From the NCBI GenBank assembly GCA_964436235.1, contig CAYTCW010000008.1:1-55734 (forward strand): a DNA stretch of 55,734 nucleotides. The letters run 5' to 3'. This stretch comes from UBA9980 sp964436235 (GTDB lineage Bacteria > Muiribacteriota > UBA9980). The position numbers were made by a program, and so were the translations under genes. The notes under the pieces are model-generated. The model saw only the letters and a list, made by a program, of their open reading frames with translations, was not told where the DNA came from and ran no database searches. Numbering within the stretch: the first letter of the stretch is position 1; each line of letters begins with the position of its first letter. Below are positions 1-8,500 of the stretch, one piece after another.

Positions 1-444
1 CGCCATAATGTCCGACCACATCTTGATTTCGCGTATGCGGTCTTTAGCGACGCGCTCCATTTCAATGCGATTGAACTGCTTTTCCTCAAGGTCGATTTGA
101 AGCATATCTTTGTCGAAGCCCTGCGCTCTTTTAAGCGCCTGTTCAATGCGGGCGATTTCAACATCGTTACGCCTGTAATTGAACGAAAGCCTTACGAGTT
201 CGCCGAAGTGGACATTCTGCTCGCGTATTGACTGCCAGTATTTAGCGTCTGGCGTTGGAAATTTTATATCGTTTAATACGCTGATTTCCGCTTCTGTTTT
301 GGTTCTGAAAACTTGAGCCGTCTGGAATGTGTTTGAAAGTTCTGCTGATAGTTCAGTTATTATCTGCAAATCGTCTTTTGTGAGGATGTTTGCTGATTTG
401 ACTACGTTCATTGATTTTTGCTCAAATAGATTTATATTGTTCAT
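1..444 (-). CDS. Partial hypothetical phage protein, coiled-coil rich
   Basis: The frame is open from an ATG at 444 to the window edge (148 codons seen), so the C-terminus is missing. The ATG is preceded by AGGAGCC at 454-460, a good ribosome binding site, which overlaps the stop of the upstream gene. The N-terminal half has no recognisable domain. From about residue 70 it is charged and helical (for example IARIEQALKRAQGFDKDM and LEEKQFNRIEMERVAKDR), typical of a coiled coil. It is the last visible gene of the tail-fibre cluster. I do not recognise the family. A virion-associated or lysis-adjacent role is only positional inference. Confidence 0.7.
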   Translation of the reverse strand, partial: MNNINLFEQKSMNVVKSANILTKDDLQIITELSAELSNTFQTAQVFRTKTEAEISVLNDIKFPTPDAKYWQSIREQNVHFGELVRLSFNYRRNDVEIARIEQALKRAQGFDKDMLQIDLEEKQFNRIEMERVAKDRIREIKMWSDIMA

Positions 445-459
445 TGTGTTATAGGCTCC

Positions 460-1353
460 TTATTTTGTATATTCTTCTGTGGTTAATAAATTCGCACCGC
501 CCATCACTAACCCTGCCGCCGTACTTCCACAGCCGCCGGGAGATTGTCGTCTTGCAGTTCCCAAATTTGCATCTGCCGTCCAACCTGTTCCATTATAAAA
601 CGAACAATTAGCAGTTGCTCCGCCGCTCCCCTCGCCGCCGACTTGTAGAGCTGAGGTTTGCACGCCGAAAGAAGCCGACGCATATATTTCAAAAAGCATA
701 TCGTTTTCGTTTGACCATGCTGTTCCATTATAACTTTCAACATTTTTAACATAGCTGTTTGTATATCCACAAATAGAGAGTGCGGCAGATTGAGAGCCAC
801 AACCGCTCACCAATGTGCGCGCCGTATTCAAACTTCCCGCAGAACTCCAAGTGCTACCGTCATAAGCTCTTGAGTAGTCTCTGAGTGTTCCACCACCACT
901 TCCTTCTCTTCCTCCAAAGCCCAGCGCGGCAGATTGAGAGCCACAACCGCCCAACCCACTCATTTCATAGCCATAATTCCCACCATTCGACCAAGTTGAG
1001 CCGTTAAAATGTTCCGAGGTAGTCCTCATACTTCCGCCGTCATTTCCACCAAAAACCAATCCAGCCGATTGTGTTCCGCAACCAGCAGATTGAAGACGAG
1101 TGTTTGCGAGAGAGCCTGTCGAAGACCAGCTTGTCCCATTATAATTTTCACAAGTTTTTATAACAACATTCTGGTCATATCCAGCTATAACTGTCGATGC
1201 GGTCTGTGACCCACAAGCGGCTGTAAACATTCGTTTAGAACCCATGTCTCCCCCCGCACCCCACGCCCCAATCCTGCTTATCGCCACATTATTAACTTTG
1301 CTCGCAACTGAGTTGTTGATTTTAGGTGGATTTATCACACCGTTCACGCGCAT
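460..1353 (-). CDS. Tail-associated protein with Kelch-like repeats
   Basis: The 297-residue protein consists of about five to six repeats of roughly 45-50 residues. The core pattern is a Tyr-Asn-Gly-Thr-x-Trp-Ser segment, then a Gly-Cys-Gly-(S/T)-Gln-Ser-Ala segment, then a Gly-Gly turn. This looks like a Kelch-type beta-propeller or beta-strand repeat and is common at the tip of phage tail fibres, where such domains bind the host surface. It follows the fibre genes and its start overlaps the stop of the upstream small ORF by 10 bases (1344-1353), so it is probably translationally coupled. Receptor binding is inferred from repeats and position, not from a catalytic or binding motif. Confidence 0.65.
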   Translation of the reverse strand: MRVNGVINPPKINNSVASKVNNVAISRIGAWGAGGDMGSKRMFTAACGSQTASTVIAGYDQNVVIKTCENYNGTSWSSTGSLANTRLQSAGCGTQSAGLVFGGNDGGSMRTTSEHFNGSTWSNGGNYGYEMSGLGGCGSQSAALGFGGREGSGGGTLRDYSRAYDGSTWSSAGSLNTARTLVSGCGSQSAALSICGYTNSYVKNVESYNGTAWSNENDMLFEIYASASFGVQTSALQVGGEGSGGATANCSFYNGTGWTADANLGTARRQSPGGCGSTAAGLVMGGANLLTTEEYTK

Positions 1354-1556
1354 TTTACTTCACCTCTTTGCCTTTGCCACTGCAACTTCGCTTTTTCGGA
1401 TAATTTCTTTTTGGTTTCATCAGAATGAATTAAAGACGGTCTATCTTTCCTCTTTTTATGCGCTGTCATGCGATAATTAAAACCCTTAACAGAGGTTTGT
1501 CCAATATAGCACTTGCCATCTATTAAGTTAGTAATTTTATATAACACTTTCGCCAT
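1344..1556 (-). CDS. Miniature GIY-YIG/NUMOD3-type homing-endonuclease fragment
   Basis: This 70-residue ORF starts with a GIY-YIG-like entry (VLYKITNLIDGKCYIGQTS, then R and H). It continues with a motif resembling the NUMOD3 DNA-binding element (HSDETKKKLSEKAKLQW). Full GIY-YIG homing enzymes carry about 90 residues of nuclease core, including a catalytic Glu, followed by several NUMOD copies. Here the catalytic half is missing, so it is probably an internally deleted, inactive remnant. It sits between two tail genes, as free-standing homing nucleases often do, and overlaps the next gene by 10 bases. Confidence 0.55.
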   Translation of the reverse strand: MAKVLYKITNLIDGKCYIGQTSVKGFNYRMTAHKKRKDRPSLIHSDETKKKLSEKAKLQWQRQRGEVKCA

Positions 1557-1567
1557 AATTCACCGCC

Positions 1568-2222
1568 TTAATTTTCAACGCAAGTTATTTCCGGGCATAC
1601 ATACATTTCATCGGCCCCCAGCGCTATGCCGATGATGTTTATGAGTTTCGTGCTCGTGCTTGGCGCGGTTTGAGTAAGCGCGCCGGCCGTACTGTCCGAA
1701 ACGTATATTCGTCCGCCCTTCGTCCAGTTCCACGCATCGTTTCGCACTATTCCGCGCGTTAATACTTTTTTGGCGCCGGTTCCGGTTTCAAGAATAATCC
1801 CTATGGCCGGCAATGTCGAAAAACTGTCGGCTTTAGCGTGCGCCCAACCCGTGTTTGACATATATACTGCATAAAACTGTGTTAAAGACCCCGAAACGTC
1901 GGCAATAATGACCTCGCCTGTATAATCGCCATTGGTCATATTCGCCGGATAATAANNNNNNNNNNNNNNNNNNNNNNNNNNNNNNNNNNNNNNNNNNNNN
2001 NNNNNGTGTGTTCGCGTAAACTTCCGTTGTAGCCGCGCCGATTGCGCTATTCATCTGCGCTGTGGTCGAATACTGCGATAAATTTGCTTCAAAAGTGTCG
2101 TCGATTTCGTCTTTCGTATAAACTCCGCCGTAAATTTGATCGGGCGATAGCAAACCGCCCTGTGCAAACGCGGCAGTCGCGAAAAGTAAAACTATTAATA
2201 AACTTAATGCTATTTTTTTCAT
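1568..2222 (-). CDS. Secreted or anchored tail-region protein, split by assembly gap
   Basis: One gene appears to be cut by the 50-N gap. The N-terminal part (2006-2222) begins MKKIALSLLIVLLFATAAFA, a classic Sec signal peptide, followed by a short helical segment. The C-terminal part (1568-1955) is a Ser/Thr/Gly-rich beta-type domain ending in ITCVEN. The two parts are in different frames across the N run, so the gap length is not real. An ATG at 2231 exists, but the AGGGGGAA ribosome site at 2232-2239 touches it directly. The ATG at 2222 has the proper spacing and exposes the signal peptide, so I chose it. A signal peptide is unusual for a tail protein. Confidence 0.6.
1956..2005. other. 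Scaffold gap (50 N)
   Basis: Exactly 50 undetermined bases. The reading frame is open on both sides but not in the same frame, so this is a placeholder of arbitrary length inside one gene. Confidence 0.95.
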
Positions 2223-2237
2223 TCTCGGCATTCCCCC

Positions 2238-2486
2238 TTATTTATTGCTGATGATAATTATTTCGTCCGTGCTGTTTATGGCGTCCGCAAACTCGACTCG
2301 CGTTTTTCCTGCCTCTACACTGGCCGTAAAAAGCTTGCGCGGCTGCATGGCGCGATTACGATATAGCACACTGGCCGTCATATCGTAAATTTTACTGAAT
2401 TCCCATATCTTGTTATCGCTGATATAAGTGCCCTCGTCTTCGTCGGCCTTTGGAATATTAACCGGCGGATAGACCGCTAATCTCAT
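2238..2486 (-). CDS. Hypothetical tail-region protein
   Basis: An 82-residue protein of mixed charge without membrane segments or a recognisable motif. It has a GGGGGAAATAAG-type ribosome site before the ATG and lies in the fibre gene cluster, all on the same strand with short gaps. The C-terminal third (TRVEFADAINSTDEIIIISN) looks like beta strands. A small virion or fibre-accessory protein is the likeliest role, inferred only from position. Confidence 0.6.
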   Translation of the reverse strand: MRLAVYPPVNIPKADEDEGTYISDNKIWEFSKIYDMTASVLYRNRAMQPRKLFTASVEAGKTRVEFADAINSTDEIIIISNK

Positions 2487-2523
2487 CTTATTTCCCCCTT
2501 TATATTTTTATAAGAAAAAAAAA

Positions 2524-2850
2524 TTATGCTTCTTCTATGCCATAAAGCGTGATTATGGTTTCGGCCGATCCTGCGTCAACCATGCCGGCGAATACTTCTT
2601 CAGCCGCCAGGACAATTTTAGTATCGCCCAGCGAAGCATACCCCTTCGCCGCTATTTCCTGCTCGGGTATAATAGTATTAGCCGCCGCTGTACCATGAGC
2701 CGCCAGAGATACTTTACGCGCCGTGCTCGCGTTTGTGTTCGCTATCCATATTTCCGTTATCTGCGTTTTAGTTCCCGCCGGAGCCGTATAAACCGCCGTC
2801 ATCGAATTAGTTAAAGCCGCCTGTGCTAATTTTTTCGCTGTTCTCGCCAT
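2524..2850 (-). CDS. Small beta-sandwich phage structural protein
   Basis: The 108-residue protein opens with a short helix and then the pattern AVYTAPAGTKTQITEIWIANT. This matches a widespread small phage protein type in which a 'tail- or capsid-associated' beta-sandwich starts with a TVPAGT-like strand. No catalytic residues are seen. It is one base away from the next gene upstream (2852), so it is co-transcribed with the fibre genes. Function at the tail tip or fibre base is inferred from family resemblance and neighbours. Confidence 0.55.
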   Translation of the reverse strand: MARTAKKLAQAALTNSMTAVYTAPAGTKTQITEIWIANTNASTARKVSLAAHGTAAANTIIPEQEIAAKGYASLGDTKIVLAAEEVFAGMVDAGSAETIITLYGIEEA

Positions 2851-2851
2851 G

Positions 2852-3271
2852 TTATATCATTCCTCCCATGCTTATTGTCATTTTATCTTCGTTATTCATT
2901 CCGCCGTCGGTTATGCCGTACCCTGCCAGTGTCGTAGGTTTGCCGCTTATCGCCGCGAAAGGCATATCGGCCCTATAAACGGCATAACCGGCCGCCTCGC
3001 TTAACTTTGTATCGTCGATTACGAGATACATCGTTTGAGTATCGAGCTGTCTTACCGTGTCGCCCTGCTGGACGGTTTCAACGGTCAGCGCGTAACGCGC
3101 CGTTTGATTCGCCACGTCAACAAGCCGTTTAACCGCTTTAGGCGGCAAAACGCTGTCGGGTAATACGCCCGCCGTAATGTTTGCCGCGTTCGTCGTATCG
3201 ACGTTTTTTACATTACCGAGTCCCACGCCTTCTTTAGACGGCGGCGGCGTTAATAAAATTCCCTGCTTCAT
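2852..3271 (-). CDS. Truncated tail-fibre-like protein
   Basis: This 139-residue protein is a short paralogue of the C-terminal half of the fibre gene at 3314-4282. Both have the block VGLGNV.NVD.TNA, then a LP...A...LV.VA..TAR..LT stretch, GDTV, a DDTKL or DDTQL segment, and a closing GYGITDG...ISMGGMI-type end. The long N-terminal HNHSGTYE repeats of the larger gene are missing. It could be a fibre subunit that assembles on the larger one, or a remnant of a duplicated fibre gene. Confidence 0.6.
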   Translation of the reverse strand: MKQGILLTPPPSKEGVGLGNVKNVDTTNAANITAGVLPDSVLPPKAVKRLVDVANQTARYALTVETVQQGDTVRQLDTQTMYLVIDDTKLSEAAGYAVYRADMPFAAISGKPTTLAGYGITDGGMNNEDKMTISMGGMI

Positions 3272-3313
3272 TATCCACGCTCCTTTTTAACTTAAATTTA
3301 AACTAATTATTTA

Positions 3314-4282
3314 TTAGATCATGGCCCCCATGCTTATTAACATTTGAAGTTCGTTTAAAGCCGCTGTATTGATTCCGTCTGTTATGCCGAACCCGCTTAT
3401 AGTAGAAGGTTTGTCGGTTATATTCGTCCATGCGATCGATGACGCGCTTCCGGCGGTATATGGCATATAACCATCGCTTGAATCTAACTGCGTGTCATCA
3501 ACCACAAAAAATAAATAACCTGTGTCGTTCTCTTTTACGGTGTCGCCATTGACTACCGTTGCCGTAGTTAACAAAAAGCGAGCGGTTTCGTCGGCCACCA
3601 CAACAAGTTTTTCAATCGCCGCCGCGGGTAATCTATCAAGTGGAATAATCCCGCTCGCTAAATTGCTCGCGTTCGTACAGTCAACATTCGGCACATTACC
3701 AAGGCCAACATCGGCTTTGGTTACGCTGTGAGGATTACCCGTAGTCGCCGATATATGGTTCTGGATATTCGCGTTTGCCGCTTCGTATGTTCCACTATGA
3801 TTATGATCTCCGGCCGCTACCGTACCGGAAGTGCTCCCCACGCTTTTTGTCGCCGAATCGCCGAGCCCAAGATTGCCACGTGCCGTTTCAGCATTATTAA
3901 GGTCCGATAAATTGGACGCTATTTTAAGCTGTGCGTCATTCGAAACGCTGTCGAGTCCGACATCTGATTTAGTAACGCCATGCGGATTTCCCGTCACTGC
4001 CGTTACGTGCGATTGAATGTTAGCGTTTGCCGGCTCGTAAGTTCCTGAATGATTGTGATTTCCTGCCGCCGCCTGATTCGCGCCCGTACCGATTGTATGA
4101 TGAAGCGCCGTAGTTGCGCTGTCAGTGTCCGGCGTGCCGTGGCTATCACTTTGATTATGCGTGTGCGAGCTGGCCGCTTTACCTTCAACCTCTTCTTTTA
4201 AAGCGACGAAATTAGCTCTTATCACGCTCGGCGCGACCGATAAAACTTCATTGTCCGCCGGTTTATTTGCGTCGTATGCCAT
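3314..4282 (-). CDS. Tail fibre with collagen-like phage fibre repeats
   Basis: The 322-residue protein starts MAYDANKPADNEVLSVAP, a head shared with the fibre gene at 4706-5569. It then carries repeats common in trimeric tail fibres: HNHSGTYE.ANANIQ.H (twice), TGNPH.VTK.DVGL (twice) and LGLGDSATK. The C-terminus (GFGITDG, LISMGAMI) is shared with the smaller downstream paralogue. It probably forms a trimeric host-contact fibre. The repeats should be hot spots for recombination between phages. Confidence 0.75.
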   Translation of the reverse strand: MAYDANKPADNEVLSVAPSVIRANFVALKEEVEGKAASSHTHNQSDSHGTPDTDSATTALHHTIGTGANQAAAGNHNHSGTYEPANANIQSHVTAVTGNPHGVTKSDVGLDSVSNDAQLKIASNLSDLNNAETARGNLGLGDSATKSVGSTSGTVAAGDHNHSGTYEAANANIQNHISATTGNPHSVTKADVGLGNVPNVDCTNASNLASGIIPLDRLPAAAIEKLVVVADETARFLLTTATVVNGDTVKENDTGYLFFVVDDTQLDSSDGYMPYTAGSASSIAWTNITDKPSTISGFGITDGINTAALNELQMLISMGAMI

Positions 4283-4306
4283 TGTTTTTCACCCCGTTTT
4301 TATAAA

Positions 4307-4702
4307 TTAATTTTGCGGTTTCGTCGGCCAGTCAGGATTATAAGGATTGCAATTTTCCGGAAAATCGCGCAAAAGTTGACGATATATTTTCCAGACCGCT
4401 CTTTGCTCACTCGTTAAAGGCGAATCCGGCATCTGTGTCCAGTCTGTTTCCTTTAAAAGTTCATTGCGTTTATATCTTATACCTGTTAAGCATTCAGCGC
4501 GAGTGGGCGCGGGCGGAAGAGTCTCGACAATCTTTAGCGTTTCTCGATTTACTTTTCGTGCCTGCTGATTCGAGACGGCGTCCTGCCATTCTTTTTCCGT
4601 AATGGCGATATTCGGCGTCGGGATCTTATCGCCGTGGATCTCGTCGGCGTAAAAGCCGAGGATTTTTCCTGTGTTTTCTTCGTAATGTGTGTAGTATTGC
4701 AT
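4307..4702 (-). CDS. Tail fibre assembly chaperone-like protein (Phage_tail_APC type)
   Basis: The C-terminal half has the pattern RNELLKETDWTQMPDSPL followed by TSEQRAVWKIYRQLLRDFPE, characteristic of the phage tail assembly chaperone family that accompanies tail fibres. It lies directly between two fibre genes (4 bases after the upstream one), as such chaperones usually do. The N-terminal half (ENTGKILGFYADEIHG) resembles the start of many fibre-assembly proteins. It probably helps fold or trimerise the adjacent fibres in the cytoplasm. Confidence 0.75.
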   Translation of the reverse strand: MQYYTHYEENTGKILGFYADEIHGDKIPTPNIAITEKEWQDAVSNQQARKVNRETLKIVETLPPAPTRAECLTGIRYKRNELLKETDWTQMPDSPLTSEQRAVWKIYRQLLRDFPENCNPYNPDWPTKPQN

Positions 4703-4705
4703 TGC

Positions 4706-5569
4706 TCACCATCCTATTGCAATGTAAGATATGTTATCCTGGTTATTATTTGGATTATATAAATAACCGCCATTTAGGACAAAACTGCCACAAGCCGCAG
4801 GAGCGTAAGTCGGCGAACTCGCCTGTAATGTTGGTATCACTACCGCTATAGCGTTCGGAAAAGCGATCGGCCAATTTTCCCAAAGAGCCACACCCGCATT
4901 AACGCTCACTACGCCCCACTGTATAATTATTCCGTCAGCAAATTTTTTATATCCATTAAACGCGCCTTTTGAATTTGCTTCGCCGGTGTGCGACGTATGG
5001 ATGGCCGATGCAAAATTAGACGGAGCATTGCCCTGTAAATAGCTCGCATTATTTGCGTTGGAGGCGTATGAAGCGTTTGGGACTACCCCGGTTAATGCTA
5101 TTGTTAACGAGCGCATACCGGCATTTCCCACTATTGAAATATTAGCGCCTTCGATAAAAGTTATAAAATCCTGTTTGCTTAAAGCGTATATATTCGGGCC
5201 GCCAGGGCTTTTATAAATTGTGCCGAAAGCGTTCTGATTAACCTCCGCACCGAGCGCTATGCCGTCAAGTTTGATTTTATCCGTGTTAGACATAAAACCG
5301 TTATCAGACGATGACGCCGCGTTGTGAGAATGGACGGCCCCGGCGAATGCCGAGGCGTCGCTACCGTCAAGTTTATCCGCGTTTAAATTAGTGCAAAGCG
5401 TGCCGTTATTGATCGGTATATTATTACTGTTATTTCCCGGCGCGCGCCCCTTTAGCGTACCCGCATCAACGATCTGTCCAGTCCGCAAAGCCTCGGTGTT
5501 ATCTCGTATCACGCCCGGACCGTCGGAGATATAATCATCATCCGCCGGCCGAGCTCCATCATAAGCCAT
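4706..5569 (-). CDS. Tail fibre with gp53-like C-terminal domain
   Basis: The 287-residue protein has the MAYDGARPADDDYISDGPGVIRDN head found on the second fibre gene. Its middle section has short DG.A.GAEVN-type fibre repeats. The C-terminal domain begins GYKKFADGIIIQWG and ends IAIGW, the pattern of the gp53-like receptor-binding domain of many fibres. Host-surface binding is the likely role. The two fibre genes share N-termini but not tips, consistent with two alternative or stacked fibres. Confidence 0.75.
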   Translation of the reverse strand: MAYDGARPADDDYISDGPGVIRDNTEALRTGQIVDAGTLKGRAPGNNSNNIPINNGTLCTNLNADKLDGSDASAFAGAVHSHNAASSSDNGFMSNTDKIKLDGIALGAEVNQNAFGTIYKSPGGPNIYALSKQDFITFIEGANISIVGNAGMRSLTIALTGVVPNASYASNANNASYLQGNAPSNFASAIHTSHTGEANSKGAFNGYKKFADGIIIQWGVVSVNAGVALWENWPIAFPNAIAVVIPTLQASSPTYAPAACGSFVLNGGYLYNPNNNQDNISYIAIGW

Positions 5570-5589
5570 AAATTACCCCCTTGTTTAAA

Positions 5590-8500
5590 TTAATATCCGC
5601 GGGCAATCCATAGGATCTGTCCGCCCACATCATTACCGCCTGAATCGAATACTTTTACCGTAAAATTGCTTAAATCTGGCTCACCGTTTAATTCGGCTCT
5701 GTTGCCGAGCGTAGTAGCCATGGCAACCACCGAAGGCACCGCGTAAAAAGTATAACCGTAATTAATTGTCGAACCGCCGACGGCAACCGTTTGATTTCCG
5801 TTTTTTATCATATCCGGTACGTCAACGTTAAGCTCGAATTGATTAACTTCCGGAGTTTTTCCGGGGCTGTCGGTAGCCAATTCCGCTTTAAATTGAATAT
5901 ATCGAAAAGTAGTTTGGAACGCCACGAACGGCAACCATTCCGGCCAGCCGTAACTTTCCGCCACTGGATCGTAATATGTACTGGTACGATAAAACAATCT
6001 TGCCGAAGTGCCGGCCGTAAATAAAACGCTCGTCGTAAAATTAGCGGTTATATTCGCGGTCAAAACTTTACCTACGTCCATTACGCCAGTCGTATAATCG
6101 CCTGAATCATAATGCCATGTTGAATCCGAAAAACGTCGTGAAGGATAATCCGCAAAAGTTCCCGCAATATTCGAAAAATCACCGGTTACGCTATCAAGTT
6201 TCAAAACATTCGAGCCGCCGATATCCGAAAACTTCGTGGTATCGTATTCGCTGAATTGCCCGCCGAGCGTCGAATATTTGAAAGCCGAAGCGCCGAAAAC
6301 TGTATCGTTATGCGTTCCCGTCGGATCATCGATCTCGTCATAAGTTAATATTACGTTACGCGGCAATAAGTTAGCGATCACCACGAATGCTTTAGCTTCC
6401 GCGTCAGAGTATTTTCCGGCGCGGTTAACGGCTTTTATCATAAAGTGTCGAAGCGTTTCTTTTTCGGCTAAAAACTGATAAGCCGGTAATGTTACGCCCG
6501 ACACTATGAGCGAGCCAGTATCCCACGTTATGCCCTCTCGTATTTCACAATGCGCGAAATCGACATCGGTGACTTTATTCCATGTCAGCAGGATATTTTC
6601 GCCGTTCTGGACGGCTTTAAATCCGGTTACGTTCGAAGGTTCGACCGTAGCCGAATAAAAATATGAAACTTCGTCGCTTTCAAAGAGCGCGGTATTTCTT
6701 GCCCTTATCATTAAATGATAAACTTCCGTGTCCGGTATAGCCCAGGTGACGCGCGTTTCTTTTGTTTTGATGATTAACGCCGAATCTTCCCAGCTTACGC
6801 CCCAGCGCAATTCGTACTCGAGTAAATCGAGATCAGCGATACCGGTCCATGTTATATTTGCCTTTGTTCTATCAGCGGGATCTGTAACGGCTGTTAAATT
6901 AGTCGGCGCGCTCGGATTCATCGAAAATAACGCGCTGAAAGAAGAAGCTGTTACGCTGTATTTTCCCGCTTTGCTTACCGCTTTAATCCACCATTTATAA
7001 GTCGATTCAAGGCTTATTGTTACGTCGTAAAAAGTGCCGGCGACATTAGCCGAAACCAAGGTTCCGCCTGCCCATGTTTCACCCTGCCTGATTTCGTAAT
7101 GGTCTGTATCGCGTTCAGGCGTGGCGTTCCAGGTAAGTCTTACCTTGCTTTTTGTGTCGCTAAACTGAGCGCCTTTGAAGCCGCTAATATTCGACGGTTC
7201 GATTGTAAAAGTGCCTGCCACATTTAAGGTTGACGAATAATAACCCGCCACGTTTTTGGCACGAATCATAAAATTATACGAGCCGCTTGCGCTTATAATA
7301 TGAGTTATGCTCGCTTCTTTCACAATTCCGACGAGCGCTCCGGAGGTCCAATCCTGGCCGAGCCTCACTTCGTATCCGCTAACGTCGGCATCGGCCACGG
7401 CATCCCATGATATAACCAACCGCGTGCGATCGTTTAAATCCTGGGTTATTACGCCGTTAACCGGAGCGCTGCTCGAAAAATTAAACTGCCCGTCGGCGCC
7501 CGCTTCCGTAACCGAATATTTGCCGCCTATTGTTACGGCTTTTATCCAAAACCGATGAAATCCGCTCGTCGGTAGCGAGTAAACGAAAGATGTAGCCTTT
7601 GTATGCTGAATGACAGCGCTATCGAGCCACGAATCGCCGCGGCGCACTTCGTAATATGATAAATCCACTTCGGTTAATGCGTTCCATGAAAGAAGCACTT
7701 TCGTACGATCGTAAGGGTCTGCGCTTGCCGTAAAGCCTGTTATATCTGAAGGCTCTACCGTTATACTTACGCTCGCCGTTGCCGGATTAGTTGAAAGATT
7801 GCCTGAAGTGTCCACCGAATATACCGTAAAATTATAAGTACGAGTCGCCGAAGCCTGAAAGTTAAATTTAGTGTCCGTGAGATAGTTCGAAACGCTTACG
7901 CCGTTTTCTTTTACCAGATAACCCCTTAAATCAACATTGGTTACGCCGGTCCATTCGAGCGTTATCTTTCGCTTATCGTTCGGGTCCTGCGTAATGGTTA
8001 AGCCGGTAACGTCGTTCGGCGGCAAGTCTTTTCCTGTTACATAACAGGGCGCGGACAAAACGCCGGGCGAAAGCGTACCTATTTCGTTGAGTGTGCATAT
8101 TTTTATAACGTATGTTTCAAGGGCCTTTACTCCCGATATTGTTATGGCCGTTTCGTTCGTTTCGCCCCATTTAAGCCAGTTAACGCCATTATCACGGCTA
8201 TAAAACACATGATAATTTTGTACTTGCCGGTTGCGCGGCGCCGTCCAGGACACATATAAAACCGAAACGATAGTTCCGTCTTTTTGCGCATAGGTTTCCT
8301 GTCCGATTTGTATATTTGATACATCGATATAAGGCGTTAAGGCGCTGTAATTTATATCAGGAACGTCCGTCGCCTCATCGTAAACGGCCGCCACATATTC
8401 AAGAGCGGTTATACGCCGCGTCATATCGGTTGCACGCGTGATATTAGCTACTCTGAAAGGTTTGGCCTCGACATTAAGCTCGCCCAGCGTATAAACGTCA

